64,000 bases of DNA. Source: Psychrobacillus sp. BL-248-WT-3 (lineage in GTDB: Bacteria > Bacillota > Bacilli > Bacillales_A > Planococcaceae). Position numbers and translations under genes: made by a program. Positions 1-10,089 of this stretch are shown piece after piece (within the stretch, counting starts at the first letter, position 1; every line of letters begins with the position of its first letter). The notes under the pieces were generated by a model. That model was not told where the DNA came from and ran no database searches. It was given only the letters and a program-made list of their open reading frames with translations. The stretch lies in contig NZ_JABAFC010000001.1 in the NCBI RefSeq assembly GCF_012843435.1, positions 1 through 64,000 on the forward strand, read 5' to 3'.

Positions 1-250
1 TCATGTCTAGCTCCATCGCCTTGCCCCTCGGGGTCAAATGGATAAAAGCTGCGGTGGCTGAGGAGCTGCCTCCTCGCATTTCCCCATTTGCCTGTCGGGG
101 CAGAGATAGGCGTTTGCGCTTTTCTTCATGTCTAGCTCCATCGCCTTGCCCCTCGGGGTCAAATGGATAAAAGCTGCGGTGGCTGAGGAGCTGCCTCCTC
201 GCTTTTCCCCATTTGCCTGTCGGGGCAGACATAGTCGTTTGCGCTTTTCT
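1..250. repeat. Two tandem copies of a 125-bp intergenic repeat
   Basis: Copies run 1-125 and 126-250, each opening with tcatgtctagctccatcgcc and ending gcgcttttct, with about three mismatches between them. Each holds short GC-rich inverted segments (gcccctcggggt; the ctgtcggggcag part) that could fold in RNA. The unit resembles dispersed non-coding repeats I know from Bacillaceae intergenic regions. It lies just beyond the 3' end of niaR and no open reading frame of note is in it. The array may continue upstream of the window. Confidence 0.85.
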
Positions 251-259
251 TAATGAATA

Positions 260-805
260 TTAACCCTCAAACACATAGCCTTTTTCTCGTATTGCTGTGA
301 TTCCTCGTTGTAATATCTGTTCATTTGGAGCAGATAACAAATGAATATGAAGGCCGGCAGTTAGCTCTAATAAAAAAGACGCCTCTGTTTCTTGGACTTT
401 TTTTAAAAAGTTTTCCACATCATGACGATTAGAAACCATGATAGAGGAGGTGATTTCTCCATAAACCGGATGCTCTACAGTTACACTTTCCACTGTGACA
501 CCTGCATCCACTAATGTCAGTAACTCGTCTTTTGTATCTTCTGACTTATGATTACAGGCAATTTTTCTTTTTACAAAATTACTTTCCTCTTGATTGGGAA
601 GTAAGATGTAACCTTGACTGGTAGACAAAATAGGATGGTTAATAGCTTTTAGTAACGTGATGTCACTGACGATAACCTGCCTACTTACATTAGTTAGCTT
701 CGCAAGATCAGCTCCAGTGATTGGGGAGTCCTGTTCCTTTAAATAAGTCAAAATCCATTCTCTTCGCGCTGCCCCTTTTAATTTTTTCAATGTAAATCCC
801 TCCAA
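260..805 (-). CDS. niaR: NiaR/YrxA transcriptional repressor of NAD biosynthesis
   Basis: This 181-residue protein has an N-terminal helix-turn-helix of the HTH_11 type (about residues 10-65, with the LTNVSRQVIVSDI recognition region) and a C-terminal 3H domain carrying spaced histidines (HPVYGE, NRHDVE, LHIHLL). In Bacillus, NiaR binds nicotinic acid and represses nad and niacin transport genes. Its target genes are not in this window, so only the repressor is seen here. It diverges from safA, as yrxA lies near safA in B. subtilis. The start is ATG; upstream gggattt gives only a modest ribosome-binding site. The family call is firm; the operator sequence was not identified. Confidence 0.9.
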   Translation of the reverse strand: MEGFTLKKLKGAARREWILTYLKEQDSPITGADLAKLTNVSRQVIVSDITLLKAINHPILSTSQGYILLPNQEESNFVKRKIACNHKSEDTKDELLTLVDAGVTVESVTVEHPVYGEITSSIMVSNRHDVENFLKKVQETEASFLLELTAGLHIHLLSAPNEQILQRGITAIREKGYVFEG

Positions 806-926
806 TCTTGCATAACGGTATAGTTACTATTCATAAGTTTATCATGAAGGGAAGTAACATTGTTTTAAAATCTGTGACCAATTTTTGATGTTACACATAT
901 TTTAATGTGAAGGAAGGAGGAAGACT

Positions 927-2126
927 TTGCAAATTCATATTGTCAAAAAGGGTGACACCCTTTGGAAAATCTCCAGAGAGTATGGAGTTTCTTTTGATGA
1001 TTTAAAAAAGATTAACGCTCATTTAGCAAATCCAGAATATATAGTACCTGGCATGAAAATCTTCATCCCAGAAACTAAAAAGGCAGAGACTATGGTACAT
1101 CCGTACGGAGATAATCGTCCCAACAAAAAAGGGATGATGGGGGATGGAACGGCACAGCCATACGATGGAAATCTTAAAAATATGCAAAAAGCTCAGCCAG
1201 CTCAAGTAGCACCGGCACCTAAAGCACAACCAGCACCACAAGTACCACCTATACAAAAAGCGGAACCAATCGAGACGATGCCAATTATGCCACCAATTCA
1301 ACCTCAGGCGGAACCAAAAGCGATTCCAATACCGATCCCAATTCCCGAATCCAAACCCACACCAGCTCCGGCACCTAAACCAGTACCAAAACCTGCGCCG
1401 AAACCAGCACCTGCACCTAAGCCAATAGCTCAACCTAAACCCACACCAGCTCCAGCACCAAAACCAGTTCAACCAATTCAACAACAGCCAGTACAACCAA
1501 TTCAAGTACATCCGATGCCATTACCGATGCCAATGCCTATACCAATTCCATGTCCACCGATGCATCAACCGGTATACACAATGCCATGTCCACCAATGCC
1601 TTGCCCACCGATGCCATGTCCGCCAGACTATCCGGTACACTATTTGCCACATATGCAGCCAATGGCTGTCCAACCAACGACAACCGCTCCAATGGACATG
1701 ATGACTAAACCAGAATTTGAAATGCCATCACCAAATAGCTGGATGCTAATTGAGTCGACGAGTATGACAACAGAGGGACAGGTAGAATTTAGTGCTGCAC
1801 CTAGTCATCCACGTATGCATGTAGAAGAAAAAGTTCATGAGCAGGTGATGCAAATGTTTGTTGAGGATCCATCATCTGCAATGGAAATGGCTTATGATTA
1901 TATGCAGCATACTCAGCAGCCACAAGCTCACCAAACCTATGCTCAACCAGAATTTCAACAATATCCTGCATATAATCAGGTACAATGTTCATCCTGTGGA
2001 GGCTCTAACCATGCACAGCCAGAAATGTATGCCCATCACCAATATCTAGGTGGCTATCCTTACCCTCCACAACATTTTTATCAACCAAATTTTCATTGCC
2101 CACCATATCCTCATAGACACTTTTAA
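927..2126 (+). CDS. safA: SafA spore coat assembly protein (LysM)
   Basis: The 399-residue product starts at TTG 927, preceded by a strong AGGAGG at 915-920. Residues 2-48 form a LysM domain (IVKKGDTLWKISREYG, ending PGMKIFIPE), which targets spore cortex peptidoglycan. The middle, about 95-235, is Pro/Ala/Lys/Gln-rich with PAPKP and CPPMP repeats; the tail is rich in Tyr, His, Pro and Gln, typical of coat proteins. Length is close to B. subtilis SafA (387). SafA organises the inner coat under SpoVID control and is made in the mother cell, normally from a sigma-E promoter; a weak CATATTTT near 895 might be the -10. The kinase-like gene follows two bases later. Confidence 0.9.
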   Translation: MQIHIVKKGDTLWKISREYGVSFDDLKKINAHLANPEYIVPGMKIFIPETKKAETMVHPYGDNRPNKKGMMGDGTAQPYDGNLKNMQKAQPAQVAPAPKAQPAPQVPPIQKAEPIETMPIMPPIQPQAEPKAIPIPIPIPESKPTPAPAPKPVPKPAPKPAPAPKPIAQPKPTPAPAPKPVQPIQQQPVQPIQVHPMPLPMPMPIPIPCPPMHQPVYTMPCPPMPCPPMPCPPDYPVHYLPHMQPMAVQPTTTAPMDMMTKPEFEMPSPNSWMLIESTSMTTEGQVEFSAAPSHPRMHVEEKVHEQVMQMFVEDPSSAMEMAYDYMQHTQQPQAHQTYAQPEFQQYPAYNQVQCSSCGGSNHAQPEMYAHHQYLGGYPYPPQHFYQPNFHCPPYPHRHF

Positions 2127-2128
2127 AT

Positions 2129-2977
2129 GTGGATACTTATATAAAGCAAATCAAAAAGAATGTGTGGAAGTGGAAAAAGGAAGACGGTATTTTTTCAGTT
2201 AAGAAATATGCTTCCCAGGAACAGGCTGCAAAGATAGGCTATATTCATGATGAACTGTCTGCACTAAAAAAACCATTTGTCCTACCAATTATCCCGACTA
2301 CCCAAAAAGGGTATATTATTCAGCCGTGGTTCGAAAATAGTCGTGCAGTAAGCTACAAAGATAAAAAAGATCGATTAGCGACGTACACGTTACTGAAAAG
2401 AATGCATGGAACGAGAAGGAAAATAGAATGGGAAAAGAGCCCGTTTCTTTATCCGTTTAACCTTATCTCTAAATGGCAAGCTAGGTACTTCAAGGTTTCA
2501 GAGATTGTGCCATTTATAGAATCGTATATTGGCTATAACCAGACTAAATTGCTTTTACATTATGGGGAGATTGCTCTTAGTGAAATTCGACCATTTAGTT
2601 TGAAGAATTTAACCCTTTTACACGGTGATGTCGTTCATCATAATTTTCTAGTAAGAGATGATACGTATAAGATGATTGATTTTGATTTAGCAGTGCTAGG
2701 TCCAAAGGAAATGGAGTTTATCCTATGGATTCATCGAGTACTACCTGAAATGGACTACAATATTGAGTTATTTTTAAATGAGTTTCCCGAATTAGAAAAA
2801 ATAATGTCCAAATACAAAGAAGCAATCATGTATCCGAATGAATTGTATAGAGAATGGTTATATGCATTTGCCTTACCGGAAGAACGTAAACAGAAGTTTA
2901 TAAATCAGCTTATTCCGTATACGAACAAAGCTTTAACAAATTGGCCTATTTTATGCTATAATTTAAGTCAGCTATAA
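2129..2977 (+). CDS. CotS/aminoglycoside phosphotransferase-like kinase, probably spore coat associated
   Basis: The 282-residue product has a kinase-like fold of the APH/choline kinase group. LLHGDVVHHNFLV (about residues 166-178) matches the catalytic loop with its Asp and Asn, and MIDFDLAV is the metal-binding DFD motif. A classical N-terminal ATP-binding lysine is harder to place. The start is GTG 2129, two bases after the safA stop, so the gene is probably translationally coupled to safA and expressed in the mother cell. Coat-associated members of this fold (CotS, YutH, CotI) occur in Bacillus. Substrate is unknown; the spore role is inferred from context. Confidence 0.7.
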   Translation: MDTYIKQIKKNVWKWKKEDGIFSVKKYASQEQAAKIGYIHDELSALKKPFVLPIIPTTQKGYIIQPWFENSRAVSYKDKKDRLATYTLLKRMHGTRRKIEWEKSPFLYPFNLISKWQARYFKVSEIVPFIESYIGYNQTKLLLHYGEIALSEIRPFSLKNLTLLHGDVVHHNFLVRDDTYKMIDFDLAVLGPKEMEFILWIHRVLPEMDYNIELFLNEFPELEKIMSKYKEAIMYPNELYREWLYAFALPEERKQKFINQLIPYTNKALTNWPILCYNLSQL

Positions 2978-2992
2978 TAGTTTACATGTAGT

Positions 2993-3025
2993 GGTCGCTC
3001 AAAGAACATGGGCGGCCCTCTTTGT
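2993..3025 (+). terminator. Possible intrinsic terminator after safA operon
   Basis: ggtcgctc (2993-3000) pairs with gggcggcc (3010-3017) using some G-U pairs around a nine-base loop, followed by ctctttgttt. The T tract is broken, so termination may be partial. Confidence 0.45.
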
Positions 3026-3067
3026 TTGATATGTTATAATGATTAGAAGGATTGGTGGGAAATAAAG

Positions 3068-3688
3068 ATGTATGATTACATAAAAGGGCAAGTCACTCGA
3101 GTGACACCTGAATACGTTGTGTTAGAGCAACAGGGAATTGGCTATCAATTGTTTACGCCTAATCCGTTCGCCTTTCAAAGAAGTGAGGAAGAAACGCAAG
3201 TCTTTACCTATCTACATGTAAGAGAGGATGCCCAACAATTAATGGGCTTTCCTAACCTGGCACAAAGAGAGCTATTTCGAAAATTGATCCTGGTATCTGG
3301 TATTGGTCCTAAAGGTGCATTAGCCATACTAGCAAGTGGTGAGCCGACACATGTGATACAAGCGATTGAAAGAGAAGATGAATCGTTCTTGGTCAAGTTT
3401 CCCGGAGTAGGTAAAAAAACTGCAAGACAAATGATTCTAGATTTAAAAGGTAAATTAAATGACCTAATAGATATCGAACAGCTAGAATTTGAGGACGATG
3501 AGCCAAGCCTATTCACTGAGCATGATACCGTTCATGAAATGGAAGAGGCTATGTTAGCTTTAAACGCTCTAGGATATTCAGAAAAAGAATTATCCAAAAT
3601 CCGTCCTAAGCTTAAGTCAAACAATGAATTGACTACAACTGACGAATTCATGAAAAAATCATTGCAGCTACTATTCTCTGGTAAGTAA
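3068..3688 (+). CDS. ruvA: Holliday junction branch migration protein RuvA
   Basis: The 206-residue protein is full length for RuvA. An OB fold occupies about residues 1-62, two helix-hairpin-helix motifs follow ([13 protein letters not shown] and [14 protein letters not shown]), and a C-terminal domain (about 155-206) contacts RuvB. RuvA tetramers hold the four-way junction and load RuvB. The ATG follows a GGTGGG site. It lies 17 bases from ruvB, the usual ruvAB pair. A TATAAT at 3035-3040 is a candidate -10, without a clear -35. Confidence 0.97.
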   Translation: MYDYIKGQVTRVTPEYVVLEQQGIGYQLFTPNPFAFQRSEEETQVFTYLHVREDAQQLMGFPNLAQRELFRKLILVSGIGPKGALAILASGEPTHVIQAIEREDESFLVKFPGVGKKTARQMILDLKGKLNDLIDIEQLEFEDDEPSLFTEHDTVHEMEEAMLALNALGYSEKELSKIRPKLKSNNELTTTDEFMKKSLQLLFSGK

Positions 3689-3705
3689 GAAAGGAGGAGT
3701 TTTGT

Positions 3706-4716
3706 TTGTCAGAACGTGTTATTTCCAGTGAAATTTCTTCCTATGATGAACCTTTTGAGCAATCCCTCCGTCCTCAGTTATTAACTCAGTATATTGGGCA
3801 AGATAAAATAAAGCACAATTTGGCTATTTTTATTGAAGCTGCAAAAATGAGAAATGAGAGCTTGGATCATTGCTTACTTTATGGTCCACCGGGTCTTGGT
3901 AAAACCACACTAGCTGCTGTCATAGCTAACGAAATGAATGTTCAAATGAGGATGACAAGTGGTCCCGCAATCGAACGTCCAGGTGATTTGGCAGCAATCG
4001 TTAGCTCTTTGGAGCCTGGCGATGTATTGTTCATTGATGAAATTCATCGTTTAAACCGCTCGATTGAAGAGGTTCTTTATCCAGCTATGGAAGATTTCTG
4101 CTTAGATATTGTAGTAGGAAAAGGTCCTTCGGCTAGAAGTGTACGTTTGGATCTCCCTCCCTTTACGTTAGTTGGAGCAACAACAAGAGCAGGCGCACTA
4201 TCTGCTCCTTTACGGGATCGCTTTGGAGTGCTGCTTCGTTTGGATTACTATGATGAAGAAGCCCTTACGTCAATTGTATTAAGAAGTGCAGAGCTATTTA
4301 ATGCAGCAATAGATCATGAATCAGCTGGTGAAATTGCCCGTCGCTCTAGAGGCACCCCCCGTATTGCCAACCGTTTGTTAAAAAGGGTTAGGGATTATGC
4401 TCAAGTGAGAGGTAATGGTAACATTAATATAACTATTGCTAAAGAAGCGTTGGAACTATTACAGGTTGATCCTAGAGGCTTGGATCATATCGACCATAAA
4501 CTTATTAATGCTATGATTGAGCGTTTTAGAGGTGGCCCTGTAGGGTTAGATACGATTGCAGCAAGTATTGGAGAAGAGTCTACTACTATTGAGGATGTGT
4601 ACGAGCCTTATTTAATGCAAATAGGCTTTATACAACGATCTCCTCGTGGAAGAATTGTCACCCCGCTTGCTTATGAACATTTAGGAAAACCATTGCCAAT
4701 CGATGGAAACAATTAA
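3706..4716 (+). CDS. ruvB: Holliday junction DNA helicase RuvB
   Basis: The 336-residue AAA+ ATPase starts at TTG 3706 after AGGAGGAG. It shows Walker [10 protein letters not shown] (about residues 60-68), Walker B LFIDEIHR, sensor GATTRAGAL, and the C-terminal winged helix ending in RTPRG-like [11 protein letters not shown]. Hexameric RuvB drives branch migration of junctions bound by RuvA; a RuvC-type resolvase is not beside it, as usual in Firmicutes. It is followed 19 bases later by queA. Confidence 0.97.
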   Translation: MSERVISSEISSYDEPFEQSLRPQLLTQYIGQDKIKHNLAIFIEAAKMRNESLDHCLLYGPPGLGKTTLAAVIANEMNVQMRMTSGPAIERPGDLAAIVSSLEPGDVLFIDEIHRLNRSIEEVLYPAMEDFCLDIVVGKGPSARSVRLDLPPFTLVGATTRAGALSAPLRDRFGVLLRLDYYDEEALTSIVLRSAELFNAAIDHESAGEIARRSRGTPRIANRLLKRVRDYAQVRGNGNINITIAKEALELLQVDPRGLDHIDHKLINAMIERFRGGPVGLDTIAASIGEESTTIEDVYEPYLMQIGFIQRSPRGRIVTPLAYEHLGKPLPIDGNN

Positions 4717-4735
4717 TAAAAGGATGTCCTTATAA

Positions 4736-5776
4736 ATGAGAGTAGAAGATTTTGATTTTGATTTACCAGAAGAGTTAATCGCACAAGTACCGTTAGCTGA
4801 TCGGACAAGCAGTAAGCTGTTAATCACCGATTATGCGAACCAAAAGCTAACGCATACCAACTTTTCTAAAATAATTGATGAATTACATGAAGGGGATTGC
4901 CTTGTACTAAACGATACTAAGGTAATGCCTGCCCGACTAATGGGAATTAAAGAAGATACTGGTGCTAATATTGAGGTGCTATTGTTAACTCAATTGGAAG
5001 GGGACGAATGGGAAACCCTTGTCAAACCAGCTAAACGAGTGAAAATAGGCACAAAAATAGTGTTTGGTGAAGGATTATTGACAGCAGTGTGTACCGGATT
5101 AAAAGATCACGGAGGAAGAATATTCCGTTTTGAATATACTGGAGTATTCTTTGAAGTATTGGACAAGCTTGGCGAGATGCCTTTACCACCTTATATTCAT
5201 GAAAAATTGGAAGATAAGGATCGTTACCAAACGGTTTATGCAAAAGAACAAGGTTCAGCTGCTGCTCCAACTGCAGGCTTGCATTTCACAACCGAGCTAC
5301 TTGAGGAGATAAAAGCGAAAGGTATTAAAATCGCATTTGTAACACTTCATGTAGGTTTGGGAACATTCAGACCAGTAAGCGTTGATTCCATAGATGACCA
5401 TGAGATGCATTCGGAATTCTACCGTGTTACACAGGAAACTGCTGAACTGATTAATGGTGTGAAGGAAGCTGGCGGTAAAGTAGTAGCAGTTGGAACCACT
5501 TCCACAAGAACATTGGAAACTGTCGCTACAAAATTTGATGGTACATTAAAAGAAGATAGTGGATGGACATCTATTTTCATTTATCCAGGATACGAATTTA
5601 AATGTATCGATGGAATGATCACTAACTTCCATTTACCGAAGTCCACACTTGTTATGCTAGTAAGTGCTTTAACATCAAAGGAATTTATATTGTCCGCATA
5701 CCAAGAAGCAATCGAGCAGCGTTATCGCTTCTTTAGCTTTGGTGATGCGATGTTTATAAAAGGAAGGAACTATTAA
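4736..5776 (+). CDS. queA: S-adenosylmethionine:tRNA ribosyltransferase-isomerase
   Basis: The 346-residue product matches QueA along its length: N-terminal [13 protein letters not shown], the [11 protein letters not shown] segment, PPYIHE, the [10 protein letters not shown] core and [10 protein letters not shown] near the end. QueA transfers the ribosyl part of SAM to preQ1-modified tRNA (G34 of Asp, Asn, His and Tyr tRNAs), giving epoxyqueuosine. The gene stops directly before the tgt ATG, so the two steps of queuosine formation are cotranscribed. The start ATG has an AGGA about eleven bases upstream. Confidence 0.97.
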   Translation: MRVEDFDFDLPEELIAQVPLADRTSSKLLITDYANQKLTHTNFSKIIDELHEGDCLVLNDTKVMPARLMGIKEDTGANIEVLLLTQLEGDEWETLVKPAKRVKIGTKIVFGEGLLTAVCTGLKDHGGRIFRFEYTGVFFEVLDKLGEMPLPPYIHEKLEDKDRYQTVYAKEQGSAAAPTAGLHFTTELLEEIKAKGIKIAFVTLHVGLGTFRPVSVDSIDDHEMHSEFYRVTQETAELINGVKEAGGKVVAVGTTSTRTLETVATKFDGTLKEDSGWTSIFIYPGYEFKCIDGMITNFHLPKSTLVMLVSALTSKEFILSAYQEAIEQRYRFFSFGDAMFIKGRNY

Positions 5777-6916
<1,140 letters not shown>

Positions 6917-6958
6917 TTCTTGTATACTGTATAAAGAGGAAAAGGAGGGGAAATATTA

Positions 6959-7225
6959 ATGGATTTAGTAGGTTTATTGCCAATTATTGCTATGTTCGTC
7001 GTTATGTGGTTTTTTATCATTCGACCAGCGCAAAAGAGACAGAAAAGCACTGCCGAAATGCAAAGTAATCTAAAGCGTGGAGATCATATTATTACAGTAG
7101 GTGGATTACACGGTAAGGTAGATGCAGTGGATGATCAAACAATTTATGTAGTCGTAGCGGATGGTACTCGTTTACAATTTGAACGTGTTGCTGTTGGACG
7201 AGTTGTTACAGATTCTACAATTTAA
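6959..7225 (+). CDS. yajC: Preprotein translocase accessory subunit YajC
   Basis: This is an 88-residue inner membrane protein: one N-terminal membrane helix (about residues 4-22, LLPIIAMFVVMWFFIIRPAQ) followed by a small basic cytoplasmic domain with RGDHIITVGGLHGKV. YajC associates with SecDF in the Sec system. A strong GGAGGGG precedes the ATG. A clear terminator ends the ruvA-yajC run; secDF lies about 3 kb downstream. Confidence 0.95.
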   Translation: MDLVGLLPIIAMFVVMWFFIIRPAQKRQKSTAEMQSNLKRGDHIITVGGLHGKVDAVDDQTIYVVVADGTRLQFERVAVGRVVTDSTI

Positions 7226-7228
7226 GTA

Positions 7229-7266
7229 AAAGAACTTACTCTCTAATGAGTAAGTTCTTTTTTTGT
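7229..7266 (+). terminator. Intrinsic terminator after yajC
   Basis: An 11-bp stem, agaacttact pairing with agtaagttct, encloses a short loop and is followed by a run of T (7258-7264). Confidence 0.9.
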
Positions 7267-7294
7267 GGGCAATATAAAATTGAGGTGAATTCAT

Positions 7295-7933
7295 ATGAAT
7301 GATACTCTCATAATTATTTTGCGTACAATAGCATTGTATTGGATTATATTAGCTATTTTAAGAATTATGGGAAAAAGAGAAGTCGGCGAGCTAAGTATTT
7401 TTGACTTAGTTGTCTTTTTGTTGATTGCAGAAGTAGGATCCGTTGCAATTGATGACCCAGAAAGTAATCTTTGGCACGCTTTTTTACCAATGGGAATCTT
7501 GCTGATTATTCAACTGATTGCCTCGTATACCTCCTTAAAGAGTAAAAAATTTAGAGATATGATGGAGGGCCATCCATCCATTATTATAAAAGATGGCGTG
7601 ATAGTGGAGAAAGAGATGAGGAAGCAAAGATATAATCTAGATGATTTGCTACAGCAGCTGAGAGAACAGCAGATTGGTTCTGTTCGTTCAGTTTCCTATG
7701 CCTTTTTGGAGCCATCAGGAAACTTATCCGTTTTCAAAAAGAAAGAGGAGCAGTTTATATTTCCTTTAATTATTGATGGAGATATACAAATGGATCATCT
7801 TATTCGAATTGGAAAAAGTAAAGAATGGTTATTGGACGAACTGAATAAGAAAATGCTTTATGATTATAAAAAAGTATTCTATTGTTCCTATGAGGAAGAA
7901 GAATTATATATACAACTCAAAACTTCTTTTTAA
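7295..7933 (+). CDS. yrbG: DUF421 (YetF/YrbG family) membrane protein
   Basis: The 212-residue protein has three N-terminal hydrophobic helices (about residues 4-22, 34-52 and 62-82) and a cytoplasmic tail with the family motifs RIMGKREVGELSIFDLVVFL and SVRSVSYAFLEPSGNLSV. Members include YetF and YrbG; YrbG occupies the same place beside yajC and spoVB in B. subtilis. Some paralogues are spore membrane components, but the function of this one is unknown. GAGGTG precedes the ATG. Confidence 0.85.
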   Translation: MNDTLIIILRTIALYWIILAILRIMGKREVGELSIFDLVVFLLIAEVGSVAIDDPESNLWHAFLPMGILLIIQLIASYTSLKSKKFRDMMEGHPSIIIKDGVIVEKEMRKQRYNLDDLLQQLREQQIGSVRSVSYAFLEPSGNLSVFKKKEEQFIFPLIIDGDIQMDHLIRIGKSKEWLLDELNKKMLYDYKKVFYCSYEEEELYIQLKTSF

Positions 7934-7935
7934 TA

Positions 7936-7987
7936 AAAGAGCCCAAAACCACCCTTTTGAAGGGGGATCTTGGACTCTTACTTTTTT
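7936..7987. terminator. Bidirectional terminator between yrbG and spoVB
   Basis: A long imperfect stem (7938-7956 with 7960-7978, agagccca against tggactct) has a T run on the plus strand (7981-7987) and an A run upstream that supplies a T run for the minus strand, so it can serve both convergent genes. Confidence 0.85.
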
Positions 7988-7998
7988 AACTAATGGAC

Positions 7999-9525
7999 TT
8001 AAAATCTATTTTTAGAGCTTTTAGCTATTTTGAAAATCACACTTAGCTCTTTTCGTCGGATTTGTCCAAATAGTAATAGGCCGATTGTTAAATAAGCTAG
8101 AGTGAGTAAGCAATCTATTATCAATGATTGGCTACCTATGGACACTAACATTGGTCGAGTAATAATAGTCACTAGAAATACGACATAAGGTAACGCGAAA
8201 AAAGAGAACCCAATTTGAGCTTCTTTCTTTTGTTTAAGTGAAGCGATATGTAGAAATGAAGTGATCAGTACACCAAATCCTATCGCAACAATTGCACCTT
8301 TCTCCTGGATGCCAGCCTGAGATGCTAAGAAAAATAGTAATAGTAACTTTCCTACCCCGCCATAAAGCGAGTTGAGAAATGCGCTATTAGAGCTGTTGAG
8401 AGCCTGCAAGATAGAGAACAAAGGGCTTTGAATATAGTAAAAGAAAAAAATTGGAGATAGAATTTTCATATAGACTTCTGCGTTTTCAACATGAAATAGT
8501 TCATAGACTAGCTCACCACCATGTAAATAGAACAAGGTAGCTGCATAACAGCCCGTTAGAGTAGAAAACTTTAAAGATAAATGGATTCTCTCTTTAAGCA
8601 AACTATAGTTCTTTCTTGCATAAGCGTCACTTACAGCAGGTATAAGGACGATAGAGAGTGCAAAGGGTATAAAGGATGGGAACAGTAATAGCGGTACTAA
8701 AACGCCTGAAATTACTCCATAGAGCGTTGTAGCAGCAACAGCGCTTATACCTGTAATAGCTAAAGCCTTGATAAAAATGATAGGCTCCAAAAACCATGTG
8801 AATGAACCAAAAAGCTTACTACCAGATGAAGGCAGGGCTATAGCGAATAATGGCGGCAGTGGATACGCCTTTTTTGACTTTGTATATGTTTGTTGTTTTT
8901 TCCACTTTTCATATCTCCATTTGAGATAAAGTAATGATGCTGCCTCTGCAACCAAAGCTAAGAACATAGCGTATGCAGCAGCTTCCTGTGGAGATGAAGA
9001 TGTTAAAAATAAAGGCAAGGCAAAGGTGATTAATAAGATACGAACTATTTGTTCAATTAGCTGGGCTATTGCTGTTTCTTCTAATTTAGCAATTCCTTGT
9101 AAGAAGCCTCTTAAGATTCCCCCTGCTGCTGCGATTGGTACAATAGCAATAGACACGTAGAGAGTCATCGTTATTGCATCGTTTTTCAATAGATTACTAG
9201 AAATAAGTGGAGTGACAAAAATAAAGATCGGTGTAAAAATAATCATAGATACTACGGTTACAATTACGGAAGTTCGCATAACTGTGAAATAATCAGATAT
9301 AGCGTTTCTCGTTCGAAGCTCAGCTATAATTTTAGTTATAGCAATCGGTATGCCCAATTGGATAAGGGATAAGAAGAAGATAAAGGCTGGATACGCCGTG
9401 CTGTAAATACCAACTGCCTCTTCTCCAGTCAACCGAACGAACTGCATGCGGTAAATAAAGCCTAAGAACTTGGACAAAAAAATGGCAAACATTAATACAA
9501 TGGACCCTCTTAAATACGTCGACAA
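7999..9525 (-). CDS. spoVB: SpoVB, polysaccharide/lipid flippase of the MVF/MATE-like family
   Basis: The product is a multi-pass membrane protein with about 12-14 hydrophobic helices and the family opening RGSIVLMFAIFLSKFLGFIYRM. I place the start at TTG 9525, which has AAGGAAG eight bases upstream and gives 508 residues, near the usual 518; an in-frame ATG at 9591 would add 22 residues with no hydrophobic or conserved content. SpoVB is needed for spore cortex synthesis and probably moves lipid-linked precursors in the mother cell. It is flanked by yrbG and divergent comN as in B. subtilis. Confidence 0.9.
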   Translation of the reverse strand: MSTYLRGSIVLMFAIFLSKFLGFIYRMQFVRLTGEEAVGIYSTAYPAFIFFLSLIQLGIPIAITKIIAELRTRNAISDYFTVMRTSVIVTVVSMIIFTPIFIFVTPLISSNLLKNDAITMTLYVSIAIVPIAAAGGILRGFLQGIAKLEETAIAQLIEQIVRILLITFALPLFLTSSSPQEAAAYAMFLALVAEAASLLYLKWRYEKWKKQQTYTKSKKAYPLPPLFAIALPSSGSKLFGSFTWFLEPIIFIKALAITGISAVAATTLYGVISGVLVPLLLFPSFIPFALSIVLIPAVSDAYARKNYSLLKERIHLSLKFSTLTGCYAATLFYLHGGELVYELFHVENAEVYMKILSPIFFFYYIQSPLFSILQALNSSNSAFLNSLYGGVGKLLLLFFLASQAGIQEKGAIVAIGFGVLITSFLHIASLKQKKEAQIGFSFFALPYVVFLVTIITRPMLVSIGSQSLIIDCLLTLAYLTIGLLLFGQIRRKELSVIFKIAKSSKNRF

Positions 9526-9617
9526 ATTAAACACTTCCTTCTCAAATGCAGGAACTTCGTTTACAATAATAATATGCAAGCCACTTACCACATTATTCTA
9601 TAAAGAGGTGCAGTATT

Positions 9618-9932
9618 TTGGAAAACTCATACAATCATATCTTTCTACACGTGCTACCAGCTTTAGAGAGCAAAAAGAGTGAATTTAAAGTTTATCAGTA
9701 CGAAACAGTAACAGAACAAGATATTTGGAAGTATTGTGTGGAAAAGAAATGGAGGAAGCTAGATGTTCTTTCCTTATCTCTTCATCAGATTGTCAATGAC
9801 GTTCTTTCTATTACACCAGCAGAGTATATGACCTACGAGCAAATTCAAAACTCTCGAACATCCAATTGGTTTGCAGACATTAACCAAGAGGAATTACAAG
9901 TCTTATTAAATCCTCAAAATGAGAAAAAATAA
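9618..9932 (+). CDS. comN: ComN post-transcriptional competence regulator
   Basis: This 104-residue protein starts at TTG 9618 after AGAGGTG. It matches the ComN (YrzD) family: a helical soluble protein with LHQIVNDVLSITPAEYMTYEQ in the centre. In B. subtilis ComN raises comE operon mRNA levels and localises with DivIVA at poles and septa. Position between spoVB and secDF is conserved. The comE genes it would act on lie at 54.9-58.5 kb of this same window. Confidence 0.85.
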   Translation: MENSYNHIFLHVLPALESKKSEFKVYQYETVTEQDIWKYCVEKKWRKLDVLSLSLHQIVNDVLSITPAEYMTYEQIQNSRTSNWFADINQEELQVLLNPQNEKK

Positions 9933-9944
9933 GCAAACAGTCAT

Positions 9945-9974
9945 TTGACAGTAAGGGGCATCGTGTTTCATAAT
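9945..9974 (+). promoter_or_regulatory. Candidate sigma-A promoter of secDF
   Basis: TTGACA (9945-9950) and CATAAT (9969-9974) are 18 bases apart and lie about 115 bases before the secDF start, just after comN. Confidence 0.6.
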
Positions 9975-10089
9975 AAATGTGTTGCATTTTTTTGGAATTG
10001 AAATAGATGGAATATTCTATTTCATAATTGTTTTAGCAATAGTCTTTCTGACGAAGGAAGTCTGTGGTTATTCTTAGGAGGAAGTACAT

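Noticed and set aside
1023-1511. Long reading frame antisense to safA, rich in Trp, Arg and Phe
   Set aside because: It is the reverse complement of the proline-rich repeat region; composition is not protein-like and no ribosome-binding site exists.
4717-4735. preQ1 riboswitch before queA
   Set aside because: Only 19 bases separate ruvB and queA, too short, and no preQ1 aptamer motif is seen.
9979-10077. A 32-codon hydrophobic reading frame (GTG start) ending at the secDF ribosome-binding site, like an export-sensing leader peptide
   Set aside because: It has no ribosome-binding site, and the predicted promoter would start the transcript at about 9981, after its GTG. AT-rich DNA gives such frames by chance.
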